Shown here: positions 27,000-34,314 of the stretch, piece after piece
Position numbering within the stretch: the first letter of the stretch is position 1
How the letters are laid out: each line of letters begins with the position of its first letter
From: Stenotrophomonas sp. SY1
GTDB taxonomy: Bacteria; Pseudomonadota; Gammaproteobacteria; Xanthomonadales; Xanthomonadaceae
Assembly (NCBI RefSeq): GCF_021202945.1
Contig: NZ_JAJOYR010000001.1
Span: forward strand, 2,275,543-2,339,542
Direction: 5' to 3'
Length of the DNA stretch: 64,000 bases
Position numbers and translations under genes: made by a program
The notes under the pieces: model-generated
What the model saw: the letters and a program-made list of their open reading frames with translations, nothing else
Database searches by the model: none
What the model was told of the DNA's origin: nothing

Positions 27000-27497
27000 A
27001 TGCAGCACGCTTTTCTCTCGATTGACACCATCAAGGGCGAGTCGCACGACGACAAGCACAAGGACTGGATCGAGATCCAGTCGTTCTCGCAGGACCTGTT
27101 GCAGCCACGTTCGGCCACCGCGTCGACCTCCGGCGGCTCCACCGCAGCCCGCGTGAACCTGTCACCGATCGAAATCACCAAATCGATCGACCTCGCTTCC
27201 ACGGCCCTGAACCAGGCCGCCGCCAACGGCACCACCTTCCCGAAGGCCCGCGTGGAGTTCATGCGCGCCGACAAGGACGGCAACGCGATCAATTACTACC
27301 TGGTCGAGTTGATGAATGTGCTGGTCCACCGCGTCACCACCACGGTGGACAAGGAGGGCATGCCACAGGAGGTTGTTCAGTTGAGCTTCGGTGCCATCAA
27401 GTGGACTTACCAGCAGCAGAAGCCGGAAGGCGGAGTTGGTGGCAAGACCGTGGCACAGTGGAGTGCAACCAAGAACATCCCGAACTACACCGTGTGA
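27000..27497 (+). CDS. hcp: Hcp (TssD), T6SS tube protein
   Basis: The 165-residue product has the Hcp1 fold motifs 'AFLSIDTIKGES', 'DWIEIQSFS', 'ITKSIDLASTALNQAAANG', 'LMNVLVHRVT', 'EVVQLSFGAIKWTYQQQ'. Hexameric rings stack into the tube and can carry small cargo. The ATG is preceded by TTAGGAG with good spacing. It sits between hairpins on both sides, which fits the very high expression Hcp needs relative to its neighbours. Confidence 0.97.
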   Translation: MQHAFLSIDTIKGESHDDKHKDWIEIQSFSQDLLQPRSATASTSGGSTAARVNLSPIEITKSIDLASTALNQAAANGTTFPKARVEFMRADKDGNAINYYLVELMNVLVHRVTTTVDKEGMPQEVVQLSFGAIKWTYQQQKPEGGVGGKTVAQWSATKNIPNYTV

Positions 27498-27507
27498 TGT
27501 TGTGTCG

Positions 27508-27536
27508 CTGCGATGGCGCCTCGTGCGCCATCGCAG
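27508..27536 (+). terminator. Strong hairpin after hcp, probable attenuator
   Basis: A perfect 12-bp stem (CTGCGATGGCGC with GCGCCATCGCAG) and 5-nt loop begins 11 nt after the hcp stop. There is no T-run, so termination would be partial. It could reduce readthrough into tssEFGH and stabilise the hcp message. Confidence 0.6.
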
Positions 27537-27619
27537 TCTGATCCTGCGGGGCCAAGGTTGGCCTTGTCTCGTTGCACCGCTGCCGCACGCACGGATGCCG
27601 AACCTGAGTGAATGGACCA

Positions 27620-28108
27620 ATGAAGGGACTCGAACCCAGTCTGCTGGAAAAGCTGTTCGACGATACCCCGAAGCAGTCGGGTGGCGGGCCGGTGTTCAAG
27701 TCCGTCTCGCTGGAGCAGTACAAGGAGTCCATCGCACGTGATCTGGAAGGGCTGCTGAACTCCCGCGCCGCATTCCAGGAAAGCGACATGCAGGAGCTTC
27801 CCAATTGCCGGCAGTCGCTGTTGACCTACGGTCTTGCCGATTTCTCGGCCATGAGCCTGGCCAATGCCTATGACCGCGCGGCCATCTGCCGCTCGTTGGA
27901 GCAGGCCGTTGCGCGTCATGAACGCCGTCTCAAGAACATCAACGTGCAGCTGGATACCGGCAACCAGTTCGCCGGCGGCCTGCACTTCACCATTCATGGC
28001 CTGCTTGATCTGGAACCGGCACGCGAGCCGGTCAGCTTCGATGCGATGCTGCAACCTTCGACGCTGCAGTACCAGGTGACGCGCGCGCGTCGCACGCAGG
28101 CGGGCTGA
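27620..28108 (+). CDS. tssE: TssE, baseplate gp25-like protein
   Basis: The 162-residue protein has the gp25/TssE features 'LLEKLFDD', 'SIARDLEGLLNSR', 'LPNCRQSLLTYGLADFS' and 'RRLKNINVQL'. It starts sheath polymerisation at the baseplate. The ATG at 27620 and an in-frame GTG at 27608 are both possible, neither with a strong ribosome binding site. The stop shares a base with the tssF start (TGATG). Confidence 0.93.
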   Translation: MKGLEPSLLEKLFDDTPKQSGGGPVFKSVSLEQYKESIARDLEGLLNSRAAFQESDMQELPNCRQSLLTYGLADFSAMSLANAYDRAAICRSLEQAVARHERRLKNINVQLDTGNQFAGGLHFTIHGLLDLEPAREPVSFDAMLQPSTLQYQVTRARRTQAG

Positions 28109-29943
28109 TGCAGGACCTTTTGCCTTATTACGAACGTGAACTGGCCTATCTGCGTCGATACGGCCGCGAGTTCGCCGAGCGCTACCCGAAGATCGCCGGC
28201 CGCCTGCAGTTGTCCCCGGAGGGCAGCCAGGACCCGCATGTCGAGCGCCTGATCGAGGCGTTCGCGCTGCTCAGTGCACGCGTGTCCAAGCGTATCGAGG
28301 ACGACTACCCGGAGTTCACCGACGCGCTGCTGGACGTGCTGTACCCGCACTACCTGCGCCCGTTCCCGTCCTGCTCGATCGCCCATTTCGACATGGACGG
28401 CGTGGCATCAAAGCTCAGTGCGCCGGTCCGTGTCCCGCGGGGCACCGCGCTGCAGAGCCGGCCGGTACGTGGCGTGCCCTGCGACTTCCGCAGTGCGTAT
28501 GACGTGGTGTTGGCGCCCATCGGCGTGCAGCAGGTGCTGTACCGCGCGGTGGCCGAGGCGCCGATGGCGACGACCCTGCCGGCCGGCGTGGGTGGGCAGA
28601 TCTCGCTGGGCTTCCAGCTGCTTTCCGACCAGTTGGGGTTCGGTCAACTGGGTACGGACAAGTTGCGCCTGTTCCTGGATGGCGAACCTTCGGTGCGGGC
28701 CGCACTGCGTGATGCGCTGATGTATGGCGTGAAAGCAGCCTACGTCGAGTCGGATGGAGATGGCCGCTGGCGTCGCCTGGAAGAGGTGCCGCTCAGCCCG
28801 GTGGGCTTTGCCGATGACGAGGCGCTGATTGATTTCCCGGCACGCTCGCACCCCGCGTATCGGCTGCTGACAGAGCTGTTTGCCTACCCCGAGAAGTTTG
28901 GCTTCATCGACCTGCACCTGCCGGCGGTAACGGCTGGCGCCAGCCGCCGGTTCACCCTGCATCTGGTGTTGCAGGGCGCGGGCAATGACCGCAGCAACAC
29001 GATGGTGCTGGAGGAACTGGGCCTCAACAACGTGCGCTTGGGCTGTACCCCCATCGTCAACCTGTTCAAGACCAACGGCGAGCCCATCCGGGTGACGCAT
29101 CGAACGGTGAACTACCCGGTACTTGCCGATGCCCGTCGCGCGTTTGCGTACGAAGTGCACGCCATCGACTCGGTACACCGCATCCGGCAGACGCCGCAGG
29201 GTGAAGTGATCCAGGCGTTCCGGCCATTCTATTCGCTGCACCATGGTGAGGATCCGGAGCGGACCGGGCAGTACTGGGTCGTGCGCCGCGACGAAGACGT
29301 TGCCCGGCAGAGCCCCGGTTTCGAGATGGAGATCAGCTTCGTCGACCTGTCCTTCAACCCGGTGCTGCCACAGACCGATACGGTCAGCTTGGAGCTGACC
29401 TGCAGCAACCGCGACCTGCCCAACCAGCTGCCTTACGGCGCCGCCGGCGGCGACCTGAGCATGGAAGGGGGCAACCCGGCCCGCTCGATCGGCCTGCTGC
29501 GCAAGCCGACCAAGCCGCTGCGTTTCCGCCATGGGCGCAATGCGCAGTGGAGACTGATCTCGCACCTGTCCTTGAACCAGCTGTCGCTGACCGGCAGTGG
29601 CCTGCCGGCGCTGAAGGAGATGCTGCGCCTGTACGACCTGTCCGGTTCCAACGTCTCGGCGCGGCAGATCGACGGCATCCTCGGCCTGGAGCAGCACCCG
29701 GCTACCACGTGGATGTCGGGCCGACAGTTCGCTTCGGTGGTGCGTGGCCTGGAGATCCGACTGACCATCAATGAAGCCCATTTCGTGGGCACCGGTGTGG
29801 CTGCCTTCGCCCAGGTGATGGACCACTTCTTCGCACTGTACGTGCATGCCAATAGTTTCACCCGACTGGTGCTGGTTTCCGGCGACAGCGGGGAGGAGAT
29901 CGTCCGATGCCCAGCGCGCAGCGGCGAATCGATCCTGGCGTAG
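28108..29943 (+). CDS. tssF: TssF (ImpG/VasA), baseplate protein
   Basis: The 611-residue protein opens with the family signature 'LLPYYERELAYLR', then 'FAERYPKIAGRLQL', 'DPHVERLIEAFALLSARV' and 'LYPHYLRPFPS'. It forms the TssEFG wedge of the baseplate. It overlaps tssG by 37 nt and begins on the last base of the tssE stop. Confidence 0.96.
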   Translation: MQDLLPYYERELAYLRRYGREFAERYPKIAGRLQLSPEGSQDPHVERLIEAFALLSARVSKRIEDDYPEFTDALLDVLYPHYLRPFPSCSIAHFDMDGVASKLSAPVRVPRGTALQSRPVRGVPCDFRSAYDVVLAPIGVQQVLYRAVAEAPMATTLPAGVGGQISLGFQLLSDQLGFGQLGTDKLRLFLDGEPSVRAALRDALMYGVKAAYVESDGDGRWRRLEEVPLSPVGFADDEALIDFPARSHPAYRLLTELFAYPEKFGFIDLHLPAVTAGASRRFTLHLVLQGAGNDRSNTMVLEELGLNNVRLGCTPIVNLFKTNGEPIRVTHRTVNYPVLADARRAFAYEVHAIDSVHRIRQTPQGEVIQAFRPFYSLHHGEDPERTGQYWVVRRDEDVARQSPGFEMEISFVDLSFNPVLPQTDTVSLELTCSNRDLPNQLPYGAAGGDLSMEGGNPARSIGLLRKPTKPLRFRHGRNAQWRLISHLSLNQLSLTGSGLPALKEMLRLYDLSGSNVSARQIDGILGLEQHPATTWMSGRQFASVVRGLEIRLTINEAHFVGTGVAAFAQVMDHFFALYVHANSFTRLVLVSGDSGEEIVRCPARSGESILA

Positions 29944-30998
29944 CGCAGCAGCTGCTCGCCGAACCCCACCGCTTCCAGTTTTTCCAGGCGGTGCGGTTGC
30001 TCGAGCAGGTGTTTCTGCGCCAGGGCGTCACGCCCGGGCAGGCGGTGCCCATGCGGGTGCGCTTCCGCAACACGCTCTCGCTGGGCTTCCCAGCGACCGA
30101 GCTGTCCTCGGAAGGCACGGTGGTCTCGCTGAATGGCGAAACGCTGCAGGACGCGCAGGCCATCGAGCAGGCGCTGCACGACGAAACGCTGGGCGAAGTA
30201 CACCTGACCCCGCAGTTCATGGGCCTGCTGGGTACGGCCGGTGCGTTGCCGCTGCACTACACCGAGACCCTGCAACTGCGTGAGCTGTACCAGCGCGACC
30301 GCACCGCGCGTGCGTTCCTGGACATCTTCTCCACGCGCGCGGTGTCGCTGCATTACGCCGCGTGGAAGAAACATCGCCTGGCCTTGCAGTACGAACTGGA
30401 CCGGCGCGAGCGCTTCCTGCCGCTGGTGCTGTCGTTGCTCGGCATGGGCATGAGCGAACTGCGCGATCGCCTGCATGAAGGGCAGGGTGAAATATTCGAC
30501 CAGGCCGTGGCCTACTACGCGGGAGCGATTCGACAGCGACCGGTTTCGGCGGCCTTGATGCAGCGTGTGCTGTCCGATTACTTCCAGGTAGCCATCGAAC
30601 TGGAGCAGTTCGTCGGCGCCTGGTACCACGTTCCAACCGGGCAAGCCACTCGGCTTGGGCAAGCCAATGCCGTGCTGGGCGCCAGCGCGCTGGCCGGTGA
30701 TCGTGTGTGGCAACGCGATCTTCGAATGCGGCTGCGTATTGGCCCTTTGCGTCGCGACCAGTTCGACGACTTCCTTCCCGGTGGAACTGCGGCCGAAGCA
30801 CTGGCCAAGTGGCTCTCGCTGCTGACCGGCGGCACGTTGGAGTACGAGGTCAGGCTGGTGTTGCGCGCCGATGACGTACAGGGCAGCGCATTGGGTGAGG
30901 CGGGCGGAGCGCGGTTGGGCTGGGACAGCTACATGACTACCCGGCCACAGCAGGCCCCACGCGAGGACACGACGTATGGCATCCATACATTGCAATGA
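29907..30998 (+). CDS. tssG: TssG (ImpH/VasB), baseplate protein
   Basis: The 363-residue protein shows TssG motifs: 'PHRFQFFQAVRLLE', 'VRFRNTLSLGFPATEL', 'FMGLLGTAGALPLHYTE', 'AFLDIFSTRAVSLHYAAW'. It pairs with TssF in the baseplate wedge. The ATG is preceded by GGAGGAG and lies inside the 3' end of tssF. Confidence 0.96.
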   Translation: MPSAQRRIDPGVAQQLLAEPHRFQFFQAVRLLEQVFLRQGVTPGQAVPMRVRFRNTLSLGFPATELSSEGTVVSLNGETLQDAQAIEQALHDETLGEVHLTPQFMGLLGTAGALPLHYTETLQLRELYQRDRTARAFLDIFSTRAVSLHYAAWKKHRLALQYELDRRERFLPLVLSLLGMGMSELRDRLHEGQGEIFDQAVAYYAGAIRQRPVSAALMQRVLSDYFQVAIELEQFVGAWYHVPTGQATRLGQANAVLGASALAGDRVWQRDLRMRLRIGPLRRDQFDDFLPGGTAAEALAKWLSLLTGGTLEYEVRLVLRADDVQGSALGEAGGARLGWDSYMTTRPQQAPREDTTYGIHTLQ

Positions 30999-31064
30999 CA
31001 GTGGGCCGGTGGCTGTGGACCAGCCGGCATCCAAACGAATCCAGCAAGGAGTGCGCGTTTCTGC

Positions 31065-33815
31065 ATGAGCATCAACCTCAAGACCCTGATCAGCAAGTTG
31101 GACGACACCTGCCGGCAGGCCGCCGAGCGGGCGGCAAACCTGTGCATGTCGCGTGGCAACTACGAGGTGGACCTGGAGCACCTGTTCCTGGCCCTGCTGG
31201 AACAGCCGCAGTGTGACTTCGTGTTGATCGCCAGGCGCAGTGGCATCTCGCCCGAGTCGCTGGAGCGCGACCTCAACGACGAGATCAGCCAGTTCAAGAC
31301 CGGCAACAGCCGCACGCCGGTGTTTTCGCAGCACATTCCCAAGCTGTTCGAGCATGCCTGGCTGATCGCGTCGCTGGACTCGGAAACCACCCGCATCCGC
31401 AGCGGCCACCTGCTGCTGGCGCTGCTGACCGAGCCGGACCTGGCGCAGCTGGCATATCGCGGTTCCAAGCTGTTCGTGCGCTTCAAGCGCGACGAGCTCA
31501 AGCACGACTTCGCCACGCTGACCGAGGGCTCGCAGGAGTCCGTGCAGACGATGCGCTTCGCCGATGCCGCTGCACCCGGCGCAGAAGGTGCGGACGCTGT
31601 CGATGCCATGCCCGGCGATGCCAAGGGCGGGCTGTCCAAGACGCCGGCGCTGGACCAGTTCACCACCAACCTCACCCAGCGTGCGCGCGAGGGCAAGATC
31701 GACCCGGTGATCGGCCGTGATACCGAGATCCGGCAGGTGATCGACATCCTGATGCGTCGCCGCCAGAACAACCCGATCCTCACCGGCGAGGCCGGCGTCG
31801 GCAAGACCGCGGTGGTCGAGGGCCTGGCCCGGCGCATCGCCGAAAAGGACGTGCCCGAGGTGTTGCAGGGCGTCGAGCTGCACACGCTGGACATGGGCCT
31901 TTTGCAGGCCGGTGCCAGCGTCAAGGGCGAGTTCGAGAACCGCCTGAAGAACGTGATCGACGAGGTCAAGAAGAGCCCGCACCCGATCATCCTGTTCATT
32001 GACGAAGCCCACACCATGATCGGTGCCGGCGGCGCCGCCGGGCAGAACGACGCGGCCAACCTGCTCAAGCCGGCATTGGCGCGCGGCGAGCTGCGCACCA
32101 TCGCCGCCACCACCTGGGGCGAGTACAAGAAGTACTTCGAGAAGGACGCCGCGCTGGCCCGTCGTTTCCAGGTAGTGAAGGTGGAGGAGCCCAGCGAGAC
32201 GCTTGCCGCCGCGATGCTGCGTGGCATGGTCGGCTTGATGGAGTCGCACTTCGGCATCCGCGTGCTGGACGAGGCCGTGACCGAGGCGGTGCGCCTGTCG
32301 CATCGCTACATCAGCGGCCGGCAGCTGCCGGACAAGGCGGTCAGCGTGCTCGACACCGCCTGCGCCAAGGTCGCCCTGGGGCAAAGCGCGACGCCGGCCA
32401 TCATCGAGGACACCCGCAAGCACCTGGACCGCCTGCAGGCCGAGATCGATGCGCTGCAGCGCGAGACTGCCGGTGGCAACGACCAGCACGGTGAACGACT
32501 GGCCGAGCTGCATGCGCAGCAGGCCGAAGCGCAGGCCGTGCTGGCCAACAACGAAGAGCGCCTGGGCCGCGAGCGTGAGTTGGCCGGGCGCATTGCCCAG
32601 TTGCGGCAGCAGCTGGAGCAGGCGCCGCCTCAGCCGCAGGGCGAAGCCATCGAGGAAGGCGAGGGCGATGTCGCCGTCGCCAAGCCGGCTAGCAAGCGCA
32701 AGGCCGCCAAGCCGGCGCAGTCGCCGCAGCATGCCGAACTGGCGACGCTGCAGGCCGAGCTGAAGCAGCTGCAGGGTGAAACGCCGATGGTACCGCTGCA
32801 GGTGGATGGCACCGTGGTGGCGGAGATCGTGTCGGCCTGGACCGGCGTGCCGCTGGGGCGCATGGTCAAGGATGAGATCCGCACCATCCGCTCGCTGGGC
32901 AACCTGCTGGTGGAGCGCGTCATTGGCCAGGACCACGCGCTGGATGCCATCGCGCAGCGCGTGCGTACCGCCACCGCCAAGCTGGAAGACCCGAACAAGC
33001 CGCGTGGCGTCTTCATGTTCGTGGGCCCGTCCGGCGTGGGCAAGACCGAAACCGCGCTGGCGCTGGCCGACATCCTGTATGGCGGTGAGCGCAAGCTGGT
33101 CACCATCAACATGAGCGAGTACCAGGAAGCGCATAGCGTGTCGGGCCTGAAGGGTTCGCCGCCGGGCTACGTGGGCTACGGCGAAGGTGGCGTGCTCACC
33201 GAGGCGGTGCGCCGCAACCCCTACAGCGTGGTGCTGCTGGACGAGGTGGAGAAGGCCCACCCGGACGTGCTGGAGATGTTCTTCCAGGTGTTCGACAAGG
33301 GCGTGATGGACGATGCCGAAGGCCGCGAGATCGACTTCCGCAACACCCTGATCATCCTCACCTCCAACATCGGCTCCTCGCAGATCATGCAGGCCTGCCT
33401 CAACAAGCCGGCCGAGGAGATCCCGGCCGCCGATGCGCTGGCCGAGGCGCTGCGCCCGATCCTGATGCGCAGCTTCAAGCCCGCCTTCCTGGGCCGCCTG
33501 AAGGTGGTGCCGTACTACCCGATCAACGACGACGTGCTGGTGAAGATCATCACGTTGAAGCTGGGTCGCATCCGCGACCGTGTCGTGGCCAACCACAAGG
33601 CCACTTTCAGCTGGGACGACAGCCTGGTTGAAGCCGTGTTGGCGCGTTGCACCGAGGTGGATTCGGGCGCGCGCAATGTGGACCACATCCTCAACGGCAC
33701 CCTGTTGCCGGAGATTGCCGAAAGTGTCCTGGCTGCGATGGCGGAAGGAAACCGCATCAACGCCATCAAGGTCACCGCCGGCAAGAAGGGTGATTTCAAG
33801 TACAAGGTTTCTTGA
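31065..33815 (+). CDS. clpV: TssH/ClpV, sheath-recycling AAA+ ATPase
   Basis: The 916-residue protein has an N-terminal Clp-N domain, a first AAA+ module with Walker A GEAGVGKT (residues 241-248) and 'ILFIDEAHTMIG', a coiled-coil middle domain (about 440-570), and a second AAA+ module with Walker A GPSGVGKT (654-661) and 'SVVLLDEVEKAHPDV'. ClpV pulls TssC out of the contracted sheath. The middle domain includes an Ala/Lys/Pro-rich insert around 540-565. AAGGAG lies 13 nt ahead of the ATG, slightly far. Confidence 0.97.
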   Translation: MSINLKTLISKLDDTCRQAAERAANLCMSRGNYEVDLEHLFLALLEQPQCDFVLIARRSGISPESLERDLNDEISQFKTGNSRTPVFSQHIPKLFEHAWLIASLDSETTRIRSGHLLLALLTEPDLAQLAYRGSKLFVRFKRDELKHDFATLTEGSQESVQTMRFADAAAPGAEGADAVDAMPGDAKGGLSKTPALDQFTTNLTQRAREGKIDPVIGRDTEIRQVIDILMRRRQNNPILTGEAGVGKTAVVEGLARRIAEKDVPEVLQGVELHTLDMGLLQAGASVKGEFENRLKNVIDEVKKSPHPIILFIDEAHTMIGAGGAAGQNDAANLLKPALARGELRTIAATTWGEYKKYFEKDAALARRFQVVKVEEPSETLAAAMLRGMVGLMESHFGIRVLDEAVTEAVRLSHRYISGRQLPDKAVSVLDTACAKVALGQSATPAIIEDTRKHLDRLQAEIDALQRETAGGNDQHGERLAELHAQQAEAQAVLANNEERLGRERELAGRIAQLRQQLEQAPPQPQGEAIEEGEGDVAVAKPASKRKAAKPAQSPQHAELATLQAELKQLQGETPMVPLQVDGTVVAEIVSAWTGVPLGRMVKDEIRTIRSLGNLLVERVIGQDHALDAIAQRVRTATAKLEDPNKPRGVFMFVGPSGVGKTETALALADILYGGERKLVTINMSEYQEAHSVSGLKGSPPGYVGYGEGGVLTEAVRRNPYSVVLLDEVEKAHPDVLEMFFQVFDKGVMDDAEGREIDFRNTLIILTSNIGSSQIMQACLNKPAEEIPAADALAEALRPILMRSFKPAFLGRLKVVPYYPINDDVLVKIITLKLGRIRDRVVANHKATFSWDDSLVEAVLARCTEVDSGARNVDHILNGTLLPEIAESVLAAMAEGNRINAIKVTAGKKGDFKYKVS

Positions 33816-33837
33816 TTACCAGCAAAGGAGAATGACG

Positions 33838-34188
33838 ATGGAATTCTATGGATTTGACCGCGAAGCCGCCCTCAAGCATTGCGACAGCCTGGAGGTTGGC
33901 CTTGCACGTGACCTGGACCGCGTCCGCGCTTGGAACCGGGTGCGCCCGGAACACGTGATCGAACTGCTGGATACCGCTGCACCGGCCGCACGCTGGGAAG
34001 CACGCAACGTGGCCGCGCAGATCAGCCGCGGCTCCTGGCGCGTGCACATGGACGCGGCGGTGGTCGGCAAGCCGCAGCTGGTAAGCAACGCGCGCGAGGT
34101 GCAGATCACGGCCGGTGGCCGCGACTATCGGCTGAAGATCAGCGAAGGCGTGCGCCTGCAGCTGGAAGAGATCGTCCAGGGCGTGTGA
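33838..34188 (+). CDS. Small T6SS-embedded protein of unknown function
   Basis: A 116-residue soluble, charged protein with no signal peptide or membrane helix. AAAGGAG lies 7 nt before the ATG at 33838, which therefore is preferred over the ATG at 33832. Notable segments are 'EFYGFDREAALKHC' and 'SRGSWRVHMDAAVV'. It lies between clpV and vgrG-B on the same strand, 22 nt after clpV, so it is most likely co-transcribed. I do not recognise the family. Its position suggests a core accessory or a chaperone for the spike. Confidence 0.7.
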   Translation: MEFYGFDREAALKHCDSLEVGLARDLDRVRAWNRVRPEHVIELLDTAAPAARWEARNVAAQISRGSWRVHMDAAVVGKPQLVSNAREVQITAGGRDYRLKISEGVRLQLEEIVQGV

Positions 34189-34314
34189 CCACTCCCGCGC
34201 GCACTGGCCGGTGCCGGCAATGCGCGGGGCAGGGGGATGCACGAATGCAGCGGTAGCGTGAACGAACGCATGCCTGAGGGGGCAGGCACGCGTACTGCAA
34301 GGCAGGGAATGACC

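Noticed and set aside
29433-33686. A 1,417-codon open frame on the minus strand opposite tssF, tssG and clpV
   Set aside because: It is a shadow of three certain T6SS genes, produced by high GC at third codon positions.
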